A stretch of 13,825 nucleotides of DNA from Bog-756 sp035534835 (GTDB taxonomy: Bacteria > Actinomycetota > Acidimicrobiia > Acidimicrobiales > RAAP-2). The notes below the pieces were generated by a model. That model saw only the letters and a list, made by a program, of their open reading frames with translations, had not been told where the DNA came from and made no database searches. The stretch is from assembly GCA_035534835.1 (NCBI GenBank), contig DATLRE010000032.1:1-13825 (forward strand), read 5' to 3'. A program made the translations under genes and the position numbers. This document shows positions 7,540 to 13,775 of the stretch, piece after piece (within the stretch, counting starts at the first letter, position 1; the number at the start of each line of letters is the position of its first letter).

Positions 7540-8484
7540 TCAGGCTACCGGCCCGCCGAACGGCGGATCGGCGGTCCCGCCGGGGCCGTCGGACCCGGCC
7601 AGGACGATCCCGAGGCCGAAGTTGGCGTCCCCGGGGATCTCGAACGTCCGCTCGGTCCCGGATCCGGGACCGAGCGTGGCGATCCCGGGGTCCGCCGGTC
7701 GTGCGCCGGGCACGCCGTCGGGCTCCTCGACCGCGAAGGCGAGGTGGTGGACCCGGCCGGGCAGCCCGCCGAGCCACTCCGTCACGGGCCCCGCCGCACC
7801 CGGGTCCTCGGCGCCCACCAGGCGGAGGCCGAGGGGGCCGGCCCACCGCAGGTCGACCCAGTGGATGCCGTCCAGGGAGCCCTGGCCCACCGTCTCGCCC
7901 GCCAGCAGGCCCCCGAACAGTGCCCGGGCGGCGTCGAGGTCGGCCACGACGTGACAGACCCGTTGGAGCGTTGCCGGTGCAGTGGGCCCGGATCCGTCGA
8001 GCCGCAGGCGCCGGTCCGTGGGGTAGTCGTCCGGCGGCGGGCTGCTCCAGGCATGCGGTGCCTCGGCCAGTTGCACCACGACGCCGCCGGCCTCCTTCGG
8101 GTGGAGGAACGCCTCCCTCCACTCGGGGTCGGACGTGTCGATGTTGACCGGCTCGATGCCGAACCGTCGCGCCTCGGCGATCGCGTGGTCGATGGCCGGG
8201 ACCTTGAACGTGAGGTGGTGGGGACCGGGGCCGTTGTGGGCCAGGAACCGGGCGAGGAAGTCGTTCACCCCGGTGTCCCAGGGCATGAGCACCTCGACGC
8301 GGGCGCCGTTGGCGAACCGCAACTGGCCCGGGGCGAAGCCCGGCCCGGGTCCGCCCGAGGCCCACGCCGCGCCCAGATCGGTGGCGTAGCGCCGCCAGAC
8401 GTCGTGCCAGCGGGGGACGGCGTGGGCCACGTGGTCGAGCACGGTGCCCGCCAGGTGGGGTGCGTCGGACGTGTCGGCGGCCAT
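7540..8484 (-). CDS. Tandem VOC (glyoxalase/methylmalonyl-CoA epimerase fold) protein
   Basis: 314 residues made of two VOC modules. The first (about 13-143) carries a full set of candidate metal ligands: H18 (LDHVAHAV), E64 (ARVEVLMP), H90 (HHLTFKV) and E141 (VVVQLAE), with spacing like methylmalonyl-CoA epimerase and glyoxalase-type enzymes. The second (about 172-295) has RVCHVVADLD and VHHLAFAVEE, with His at comparable places but a less clear final ligand. The superfamily includes epimerases, glyoxalases, ring-cleaving dioxygenases and resistance proteins, so the substrate cannot be named. The start is ATG 8484; a GTG two codons upstream is an alternative. It shares a 102-bp intergenic region with the divergent amidase gene and is followed 5 nt later by the membrane-protein gene. 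Confidence 0.85.
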   Translation of the reverse strand: MAADTSDAPHLAGTVLDHVAHAVPRWHDVWRRYATDLGAAWASGGPGPGFAPGQLRFANGARVEVLMPWDTGVNDFLARFLAHNGPGPHHLTFKVPAIDHAIAEARRFGIEPVNIDTSDPEWREAFLHPKEAGGVVVQLAEAPHAWSSPPPDDYPTDRRLRLDGSGPTAPATLQRVCHVVADLDAARALFGGLLAGETVGQGSLDGIHWVDLRWAGPLGLRLVGAEDPGAAGPVTEWLGGLPGRVHHLAFAVEEPDGVPGARPADPGIATLGPGSGTERTFEIPGDANFGLGIVLAGSDGPGGTADPPFGGPVA

Positions 8485-8551
8485 GACCACAGACTGCAAC
8501 GACGCGAGCGCTGCTGTCGAAACGGGGGCTCGCGCCCCGACGGTGGGGCCC

Positions 8552-8580
8552 TTGTCCGACGGGGCGTCCGCCGGTACGGT
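8552..8580 (+). promoter_or_regulatory. Leaderless promoter of the amidase gene
   Basis: -35 TTGTCC (8552-8557), 17-nt spacer, -10 TACGGT (8575-8580), then 6 nt to the ATG at 8587. The expected transcription start falls on the A of the start codon and no Shine-Dalgarno is present, so a leaderless message is likely. A GGGGC-TCGC-GCCCC hairpin lies just upstream at 8525-8538 in the shared divergent region. Confidence 0.6.
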
Positions 8581-8586
8581 CGATCC

Positions 8587-9996
8587 ATGGACTTTCGCAC
8601 GGCATCGGTGATCGACCTGGCGGCCCGAGTCCGAAGCGGGTCGCTGACGGCGGCGGAGCTCGTGGACCATGCCCTGGCCCGGATCGACGCCGTCAACCCG
8701 ACGGTCAACGCCTTCGTGGCCGTAGACGGTGCCCGCGCCCGGGCTGCCGCCGAAGCGGTCGACGCCACGGTGGCGTCCGGTGGGGATCCGGGGCCGCTGG
8801 CCGGGATCCCGCTCGGCGTCAAGGACCTGGAGGACGCGGAGGGCTACGTGACGACCCACGGTTCGGCCGCCCACGCCGACCGTCCGCCGGCCACGGCCGA
8901 CTCCGAGCTGGTGGCCCGACTGGTGGCGGCCGGATGCGTCGTGGTCGGCAAGACCAACACCCCCGAACTCGGGTGGAAGCCCGACACCGAGAACCTCCTG
9001 TTCGGTGCCACCCGCAACCCGTGGAACCTCGACCACACGCCGGGGGGCTCGTCGGGGGGGAGCGGGGCGGCCATCGCCGCCGGCATGGTGCCGCTCGCCA
9101 CCGGGTCCGACGGTGGCGGGTCGCTCCGCATCCCGTCGTCGTGCTGCGGGCTGTCCGGGGTGAAGCCCTCGCTCGGCCGGGTCCCGTCCGGCGGGCCCCA
9201 GGCGCCGGACTGGCAGCACCTGTCGACAAAGGGTCCGATGGCCAGGCGGATGGCGGACGTGGTGGCCGCGCTCGACGTGGTCGTGGGCCCCGACGCCACC
9301 GACCTGCGGTCGCTTCCCCGGCCCGAGGCGTCGTGGCCCGCCGCGCTCGAGGACGCCCGCCCACCGGCACGAGTGGCCTGGTCGCCCACCCTCGGCTTCG
9401 CGGACGTCGACGCCGAGGTCCTGGCACTCTGCCGTCGGGCCGTCGACGTGCTCGCCGACCTCGGCACAGAGGTGGTCGAGGTGGAGTCGGTCTTCGACGA
9501 GGACCCGGTGGACCCGTGGCTGACGCTGTCCGGCGTCTACAACCTGCGCACGCACGCCGGGCTGCTCGGCACCCCGGCGTGGGACCAGGTGGATCCGGTC
9601 CTGCGCATGATCCTCGACGGGGCGATGGCCACCAGCGCCGTCGACGTGGTCCGGGCCGAGGACGCGTGCCACGAATTGAACCTGCGCCTGGTCGACCTGT
9701 TCCACGACGTGCGCCTGCTGGTCACCCCGACGATGGCCGCGCCGCCGCCCCCCCGCTCGCTCGGCGGCGCGGGGCTGATCAACGGGACGCCGGACTACAA
9801 CTGGGTGAAGATGACCTATGCGTTCAACATGACGCGGTCGCCGGCGGCCACGGTGTGCGTGGGGCTGTCGTCGGCCGGCGTGCCGATCGGACTGCAGCTG
9901 GTGGGCCCCCAGCACGCCGACCTGGTGGTGATCCGGGCCGCCGCCGCGCTCGAGGCCGCTCTCGGGTTCGACGCGGTCGCACCCGACCCGGCATGA
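8587..9996 (+). CDS. Amidase-signature family enzyme
   Basis: 469 residues, normal length for the family. Seen: the Ser-cisSer-Lys triad as K79 (PLGVKD), S155 (GGSSGGSGAA) and S179 (GSDGGGSLRIP). The 24-residue step from S155 to S179 equals that of fatty acid amide hydrolase. The nucleophile motif has Gly where GSDTGGS is usual (GSDGGGS), a modest change. The family hydrolyses amide bonds (simple amides, amino-acid amides, acyl amides) or acts as GatA in tRNA-dependent amidation. No gatB or gatC lies nearby and the gene is solitary, so a stand-alone amidase is more likely than GatA. Cytosolic; no signal peptide. A leaderless promoter lies directly upstream. Confidence 0.92.
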   Translation: MDFRTASVIDLAARVRSGSLTAAELVDHALARIDAVNPTVNAFVAVDGARARAAAEAVDATVASGGDPGPLAGIPLGVKDLEDAEGYVTTHGSAAHADRPPATADSELVARLVAAGCVVVGKTNTPELGWKPDTENLLFGATRNPWNLDHTPGGSSGGSGAAIAAGMVPLATGSDGGGSLRIPSSCCGLSGVKPSLGRVPSGGPQAPDWQHLSTKGPMARRMADVVAALDVVVGPDATDLRSLPRPEASWPAALEDARPPARVAWSPTLGFADVDAEVLALCRRAVDVLADLGTEVVEVESVFDEDPVDPWLTLSGVYNLRTHAGLLGTPAWDQVDPVLRMILDGAMATSAVDVVRAEDACHELNLRLVDLFHDVRLLVTPTMAAPPPPRSLGGAGLINGTPDYNWVKMTYAFNMTRSPAATVCVGLSSAGVPIGLQLVGPQHADLVVIRAAAALEAALGFDAVAPDPA

Positions 9997-10058
9997 CACC
10001 ACCCGACGTCGTGGGGCACCCGGCCGGTGGGGCACCGGGCCGGTGGCGGAGGTCGGAC

Positions 10059-10064
10059 TAGGAT
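10059..10064 (+). promoter_or_regulatory. Possible -10 element for tRNA-Val
   Basis: TAGGAT fits the TAnnnT -10 pattern and would start transcription about 29 nt before the mature tRNA. No convincing -35 is seen 17 nt upstream. The 9997-10058 stretch otherwise holds only the direct repeat GGCCGGTGG (10022 and 10039). Confidence 0.35.
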
Positions 10065-10099
10065 GCTCCATCTGTCGTGGTCTCCGGACCGCGTCGCCC

Positions 10100-10173
10100 G
10101 GGCGCTTAGCTCAGTTGGTTAGAGCGCAGCCTTCACACGGCTGAGGTCGGAGGTTCGAGTCCTCTAGCGCCCA
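10100..10173 (+). tRNA. tRNA-Val (anticodon CAC)
   Basis: 74 nt folding as a full cloverleaf: acceptor GGGCGCT with AGCGCCC (7 bp), D arm GCTC/GAGC, anticodon stem CAGCC/GGCTG with loop TTCACAC (anticodon CAC, reading GUG), 5-nt variable region, and T arm GGAGG/CCTCT (one G-T pair) with loop TTCGAGT. The discriminator base is A and CCA is not encoded. An integrase gene starts 96 nt downstream in the same direction, which makes the 3' half of this tRNA the likely attachment site of the island to the right. Confidence 0.95.
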
Positions 10174-10231
10174 CTCAAACGGCCAGTTCACAGGCTATAT
10201 CTGGACTTTGGGGCTGGGACTGGTCCGGGTG

Positions 10232-10271
10232 TGCTCCACAAATGCTCCACACGGCGTAACGTGTGGAGCAT
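10232..10271. repeat. Direct and inverted repeats over the integrase start
   Basis: TGCTCCACA occurs twice in direct orientation (10232-10240 and 10243-10251, 11-bp period). The second copy is part of a perfect 12-bp inverted repeat, ATGCTCCACACG (10242-10253) and CGTGTGGAGCAT (10260-10271), with a 6-nt spacer. The right arm ends in the AT of the integrase ATG. The helical-turn spacing suggests a protein-binding site: an operator for integrase control, or arm-type sites of the recombinase. Confidence 0.6.
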
Positions 10272-11505
10272 GGCGACGAAGGCCAGCGGGAATCGACCCG
10301 GAACCATGCGCGAGCGGACTCCCGGACACTGGGAGCTACGGGTGTTCGGTGGCTACGATTCCGTCACCGGAAAGCAGATCCGGAGGACGAGGACCTTCGT
10401 CGGCTCCGAGCGGGCTGCGGCCAGGGCGCTCGGAGCATTCGTGCAGGAGGTCGAATCGAGTGACGTGAGCCGGCGGGGCATCACCGTCGGCCAGCTCCTC
10501 GACGAGTGGCTCGAACTGGGCAGGTCGAAGCAGAAGCCCCGGACGCTCCAGGAGAACCGGCGGAAGATCGACCACCGGATCCGCCCGCTCCTCGGCGACC
10601 TCAAGCTGGAGAAGCTCGACGTTGCCAGGCTCGACAAGACCTACCGTCACTGGCTCGACCAGGGGCTGTCCGAGGCGACGGTGCACAAGTACCACTGCAT
10701 CCTGTCGGCCGCCTGCCGTCAGGCGGTCAAGTGGGACTACCTCGACCGGGCCCCGACGGACAAGGCCTCGCCCCCGCGGATCGTCCGGCGGGAGCCGAAG
10801 ACCCCGACCCCGGAGCAGCTGGCCGATCTGATCGGCATGGCCGAGGTGGATGACCCGCTCATGGCGACGGCGATCGCCCTGGCTGCGTTGACCGGCACCC
10901 GGAGGAGCGAGCTGGTGGCGCTCCAGTGGTCCGACGTGGACCTGACTGCGGGCCGGGTGAAGATCTGGAAAGGACTGACCGTGGCCAACGGGCGGCAGTA
11001 CATCGGGGACACCAAGACCCACGCCGCCCGGGAGCTTGCACTCGATCCGATCGCCGTCGAGGTACTGCGTCGCCGATGGGAGTTCATGGTCGCCACGAGC
11101 ACGGAGCGGGAGAGCCCTCTGGTGGCCGACCCCTATGTCCTGAGCCTCAATCTGAACGGCGGGCTGCCGGTCAACCCCGACACGCTGAGCCACCGCTTCG
11201 AGCGGCTGTGCCGCAAGATGGAAGCGCCGGCGCTGATAGAGCTCCGGCGCACGAAACCGAAAGCCACGAGCCTGGATCTGGCCCCGAGCGACCGGTGGCC
11301 GTTCACCTTCCACGGGCTCCGGCACTTCTCGGTCACGACGCTGATCGCCGCCGGGATGGACATCAAGACGGTGGCCGATCGCCACGGCCACCGCCGGGCC
11401 ACCATGACGCTCGACTTGTACGCCCATGCGCTGCCCGAGCGTGACCGGGAGGCCGCCGGAGTGCTGGGCCAGGCGCTGAAGCAAGCCAGGAAACAACGCA
11501 GGTGA
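10270..11505 (+). CDS. int: Tyrosine recombinase / phage-type site-specific integrase
   Basis: 411 residues. Seen: an N-terminal arm-binding-like region (about 18-62), a SAM-like core-binding domain (about 70-160, beginning ITVGQLLDEWLEL), and a catalytic domain with R211 (TGTRRSEL), K249 (DTKT), H348-x2-R351 (HGLRH), H374 (RHGHRR) and nucleophile Y384 (TLDLYAH), so all catalytic positions are present. Family role: integration and excision of a mobile element by strand exchange at short att cores, often in tRNA genes. It follows tRNA-Val in the same orientation, the usual layout. The ATG at 10270 is preferred; in-frame GTGs at 10231 and 10261 are alternatives but lie within the repeats. The gene appears intact. 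Confidence 0.93.
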   Translation: MATKASGNRPGTMRERTPGHWELRVFGGYDSVTGKQIRRTRTFVGSERAAARALGAFVQEVESSDVSRRGITVGQLLDEWLELGRSKQKPRTLQENRRKIDHRIRPLLGDLKLEKLDVARLDKTYRHWLDQGLSEATVHKYHCILSAACRQAVKWDYLDRAPTDKASPPRIVRREPKTPTPEQLADLIGMAEVDDPLMATAIALAALTGTRRSELVALQWSDVDLTAGRVKIWKGLTVANGRQYIGDTKTHAARELALDPIAVEVLRRRWEFMVATSTERESPLVADPYVLSLNLNGGLPVNPDTLSHRFERLCRKMEAPALIELRRTKPKATSLDLAPSDRWPFTFHGLRHFSVTTLIAAGMDIKTVADRHGHRRATMTLDLYAHALPERDREAAGVLGQALKQARKQRR

Positions 11506-11506
11506 A

Positions 11507-11518
11507 TCGCCCGGGCGA
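11507..11518. terminator. GC palindrome after the integrase, possible terminator
   Basis: TCGCCCGGGCGA, a perfect 12-bp palindrome 1 nt after the integrase stop, in the 68-bp gap before the convergent HTH gene. It has no loop or T-run, so a terminator role is tentative; it could equally be a binding site. Confidence 0.25.
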
Positions 11519-11573
11519 CCGGTGAGGGTGACCACCTCGGGCTTGGGCGGAGACGTTCCGGTCTTCCGGTGCG

Positions 11574-11843
11574 TCAAGCGGGGTCGTCGTTCCCGTGGAG
11601 ATGGTGCTCGAGCTTCGGGACCGACACCCGCCATCGCGAGCCGATCCGGATGGCGGGGCTGAACCGGCCCGTTCGGCAAGGGTGATAGAGCGTGTCGGCG
11701 TGGAGGCCGATCCGGCGCGCAGCCTCGGGAACGGAGATCAGGTCGGTGCCGTCACCGTTGCCTCCTCGACCTGGATCTCCGTTTGGACGGCGTCTCCTTC
11801 CGCCCCTTCCGTCATCACCGTCGAGTCTCTCATCACCGCGCAT
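11574..11843 (-). CDS. Excisionase/AlpA-like HTH protein, 5' part possibly frameshifted
   Basis: 89 residues from ATG 11843. Residues from about 35 on read TDLISVPEAARRIGLHADTL, then FSPAIRIGSRWRVSVPKLEHHL: a winged HTH of the MerR/excisionase type (AlpA, Xis, SLP1-like), which directs excision or regulates the element. Its position, convergent with and next to the integrase, fits an excisionase. The first 34 residues are Gly/Asp/Arg-rich with about half of codons ending in A/T, unlike real coding sequence here. Another frame (11738-11833) reads an acidic 31-residue peptide with better codon bias, stopping just where the HTH begins. One missing base would join the two. So the gene may be broken, or a sequencing error is present, or the start is different. 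Confidence 0.65.
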   Translation of the reverse strand: MRGDERLDGDDGRGGRRRRPNGDPGRGGNGDGTDLISVPEAARRIGLHADTLYHPCRTGRFSPAIRIGSRWRVSVPKLEHHLHGNDDPA

Positions 11844-11852
11844 GCAAATGGG

Positions 11853-11888
11853 GTGTGACCAGGGAGTGTGACGTTCAGGGTGACGTTG
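11853..11888. repeat. Short direct repeats upstream of the excisionase-like gene
   Basis: On the minus strand AACGTCAC occurs twice with a 12-bp period, followed 14 bp later by a degenerate GGTCACAC, ending about 10 bp before the ATG at 11843. Position and spacing suggest binding sites for the HTH protein (autoregulation or excisionase sites). The rest of 11889-12031 holds no gene I can support. Confidence 0.45.
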
Positions 11889-12031
11889 GATCGGGCGGCA
11901 AATCGTGGCACGACGGGACTGCTGGTCGACCAATTCCCCCGGTCCGTCCCAATGACGCGATCACACGGGTGAAAGCGGCCCCTACCGGCACGAGTGGGGC
12001 ACCCCGCATTCGGTTCAAGTTGGACCAGCAG

Positions 12032-12448
12032 TTAGCTCGCTGCCGAGACCTCGCTCGCACAGTGACTGCACTTGAGGGCAGCCAAGGGCAGGCCATCGGA
12101 CAGGCATTGTGGGCAAGTCTTGGTCTCCGCTGGCGGACCGAACACCGTGGTGCCTCGCTTCTTCATGAATGCCCGGTACGGCACAACAAGAACAAAATAG
12201 ATCACCGCCATAAAGATCACGAAGTAGACAATTGCCGCAACGAACGATCCAAGGTCGATGCGTTGTCCATTGATCGTCCACCCGAGCCCCTTCGATGTCG
12301 CCCCTCCTCCCTGTGCCGCATTGACCAAAGGGGTGATGATCGAATCGGTGAAGGACTTGATGAGCGTGCTAAACGCCAGAGCAACGACAAGTCCAACGGC
12401 AATGACGATCAACTCCCCTTGCATCAGGAAGTTCCTGAATCCCTTCAT
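12032..12448 (-). CDS. mscL: Large-conductance mechanosensitive channel (MscL) with C-terminal zinc ribbon
   Basis: 138 residues. The start MKGFRNFLMQGELIVIAVGL is the typical MscL amphipathic N-terminus and first pore helix (TM1 about 12-36); after a periplasmic loop (about 40-66), TM2 spans about 67-92. MscL pentamers open under membrane tension to release solutes during osmotic downshock. The usual cytoplasmic helix bundle is replaced by CPQC (C112, C115) and CSHC (C127, C130), a four-cysteine zinc-ribbon pattern. ATG 12448 is chosen over a TTG 7 codons upstream because GGAGG lies 7 nt before it. A promoter with 17-nt spacing precedes it. Divergent from the Coq4-like gene. Confidence 0.93.
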   Translation of the reverse strand: MKGFRNFLMQGELIVIAVGLVVALAFSTLIKSFTDSIITPLVNAAQGGGATSKGLGWTINGQRIDLGSFVAAIVYFVIFMAVIYFVLVVPYRAFMKKRGTTVFGPPAETKTCPQCLSDGLPLAALKCSHCASEVSAAS

Positions 12449-12455
12449 GTCCCGA

Positions 12456-12460
12456 CCTCC
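12456..12460 (-). promoter_or_regulatory. Ribosome binding site of mscL
   Basis: GGAGG on the minus strand, 7 nt before ATG 12448. It decides the start against the upstream TTG at 12469, which would place this site inside the gene. Confidence 0.8.
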
Positions 12461-12487
12461 GTAGCTCAAGTGTTCTCCCGCATGACC

Positions 12488-12516
12488 AACCTAGCCAGAC
12501 GACCAGTCGAAGTCAC
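12488..12516 (-). promoter_or_regulatory. mscL promoter
   Basis: Minus strand: -35 GTGACT (12516-12511), 17-nt spacer, -10 TAGGTT (12493-12488). Transcription would start near 12481, giving a leader of about 33 nt with the GGAGG site. Both boxes are fair matches to a housekeeping sigma promoter. Confidence 0.55.
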
Positions 12517-12618
12517 TGCTCTGCACCTCTCCGAATGAGTGCCCCTGATCGGGACCGGGTCGCGTATCAAGGGTGGCCGAACCGCGTGAGCCCCAGGATT
12601 GCCAGTGCTCACTCGCAA

Positions 12619-12624
12619 TAGGCT
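12619..12624 (+). promoter_or_regulatory. -10 element for a leaderless Coq4-like gene
   Basis: TAGGCT ends 6 nt before ATG 12631, so transcription would begin at the start codon; no Shine-Dalgarno is visible. TTGCCA (12600-12605) is a possible -35, but the spacing (13 nt) is too short, so this is tentative. Confidence 0.4.
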
Positions 12625-12630
12625 TACAAC

Positions 12631-13215
12631 ATGCGTGACAGCGGGACTGTCCGAGAGGCGATCGAACGGCACCATTCAGAGTCAGGCATTGCCCCAGACG
12701 GTGGCATTTCCGATCGATGGGTGGTCATCAGGCTCGGTCGCATTCCGATGCCCTTTCTCAACACTGCTGCCCGCCGGAGAGCCCTTGCGCTACACGACGT
12801 GAACCATCTGTTAGCTGGCGTCGGCACTGGAAATGTCGGCGAGGCAGAGATCAGTGCCTGGGAGCTCGCCAGCGGAGGCTGTGGGCCTTACATCACCGCA
12901 TGGGCCCTTGATCTCGCAGGGATGTTGCTGGGAATGGTGTGGCCGATCCATGTCATGCAGGCATTTGCCTCTGGACGGACAATGAAGAACGCTTACACAT
13001 TCGGCGTGGACCAGGTACTGGACATGGACCTCACGGAACTTCGCCAGGTCCTGTCCCGACCCGGCGGCCGCAGCATCTCATCAGTTGTGCGTTCGGTCGC
13101 TTTGTTTATCGGCTACCTGGTACTTGCCGTTCCTGTTGGCGCAGCATTCCTCATCATGGTGATCTTCTTGCTGCCCATCTGGGCGTTCACAAAGGATGAG
13201 ATCGCTGCCACCTGA
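12631..13215 (+). CDS. Coq4-like protein with C-terminal membrane segments
   Basis: 194 residues. Seen: HDVNHLLAGVGTGNVGE, an exact HDxxH-x11-E motif (H55, D56, H59, E71), the zinc-ligand signature of Coq4. It is followed by a hydrophobic helix (about 88-108), a SGRTMKNAY segment and DMDLTELRQVL, which resemble the order of elements in Coq4 (basic segment, then a W/D-x-x-L-x-x-LR helix). Two further hydrophobic stretches (about 153-186) form a probable C-terminal hairpin in the membrane, not usual for Coq4. Eukaryotic and proteobacterial Coq4 acts in ubiquinone biosynthesis; most Actinomycetota make menaquinone, so the role here may differ. Some codons are A/T-ending, consistent with island cargo. 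Divergent from mscL. Confidence 0.75.
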   Translation: MRDSGTVREAIERHHSESGIAPDGGISDRWVVIRLGRIPMPFLNTAARRRALALHDVNHLLAGVGTGNVGEAEISAWELASGGCGPYITAWALDLAGMLLGMVWPIHVMQAFASGRTMKNAYTFGVDQVLDMDLTELRQVLSRPGGRSISSVVRSVALFIGYLVLAVPVGAAFLIMVIFLLPIWAFTKDEIAAT

Positions 13216-13236
13216 TCACGGAGGCGTTGGTCCTTA

Positions 13237-13250
13237 CCGGGTGCCCCCGG
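13237..13250. terminator. Weak hairpin after the Coq4-like gene
   Basis: CCGGG-TGCC-CCCGG, a 5-bp stem 21 nt after the stop codon, without a T-run. Only a weak terminator candidate. The remaining 13251-13391 shows no gene; it contains a partial inverted match to the tRNA-Val 3' end (13253-13270). Confidence 0.25.
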
Positions 13251-13391
13251 GAGAGTGGCGCTAGAGACCCAGGTCTGCTTGCTGGTTGAAAACGGCCTCG
13301 CACCGGCACGTCGGGGACGCGCATCGGCCGGCAAGGACCGAGGCCCCTACTGCGGCGGGTCACCCACGGTTAGGTTCGGTCCGTAACACGG

Positions 13392-13775
13392 ATGCAAGAC
13401 CCATCGGCCACACGCTCCGCGCTGATCCAGTGGTATCGGGACGCCGAGCCGACCTTCGAAGATCTGAATATCTGCTCCGTTATGGCGGCAGCGACGATTG
13501 TCGGATCCGCCTCGTCGAACCTGGTCGCGGTACCGACCCTGGACACACTGACTCGCAATGCTGATCTCTGGTTCCTGACGCACCCATGTCCAGTCGAGGG
13601 ACTCGGGCTGGGCATGTCGGCGATCACGGCATTCTTCACGGCGTTCGCTCGTCTGATGTTCATCAACGGCGGCGATGGAGAAGCCGCAGACGACGGAACG
13701 CTCGCCTCGCGCGTGGAGTCCACGTCCCTCCTGCTCGCGGACATAAGGGCGATCACCCTCCACTACGCCACATGA
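13392..13775 (+). CDS. Hypothetical protein, unrecognised
   Basis: 127 residues from ATG. Codon choice is regular, with G/C-ending codons dominating though less strictly than left of the tRNA, and no competing frame looks better. Seen: a short N-terminal helix-like part with aromatic residues (ALIQWYRDAEP), a small-residue stretch (MAAATIVGSASSNLVAVPTLDTL), HPCPVEGLGLGMSAITAFFTAFARLMF (split by no charged residue over the last part), and an acidic then helical C-terminus. The hydrophobic part at about 72-91 could be one membrane helix or a buried core. No family recognised. Its position in the island suggests cargo. No clear Shine-Dalgarno. Confidence 0.55.
   Translation: MQDPSATRSALIQWYRDAEPTFEDLNICSVMAAATIVGSASSNLVAVPTLDTLTRNADLWFLTHPCPVEGLGLGMSAITAFFTAFARLMFINGGDGEAADDGTLASRVESTSLLLADIRAITLHYAT

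Noticed and set aside
8587..9996. Amidase as GatA of the Glu-tRNA(Gln) amidotransferase
   Set aside because: No gatB or gatC neighbours; a stand-alone amidase fits better.
10336..11679. Minus-strand 447-codon open frame opposite the integrase
   Set aside because: Arg/Pro/Gly-rich and antisense to all catalytic motifs of the recombinase; no motif of its own.
12449..12469. Longer MscL start at TTG 12469
   Set aside because: It would bury the GGAGG ribosome binding site within the coding region; ATG 12448 gives the canonical MscL N-terminus.
11783..12538. Plus-strand 251-codon frame across the excisionase upstream region and mscL
   Set aside because: Composition is not protein-like and it overlaps the convincing MscL gene on the other strand.
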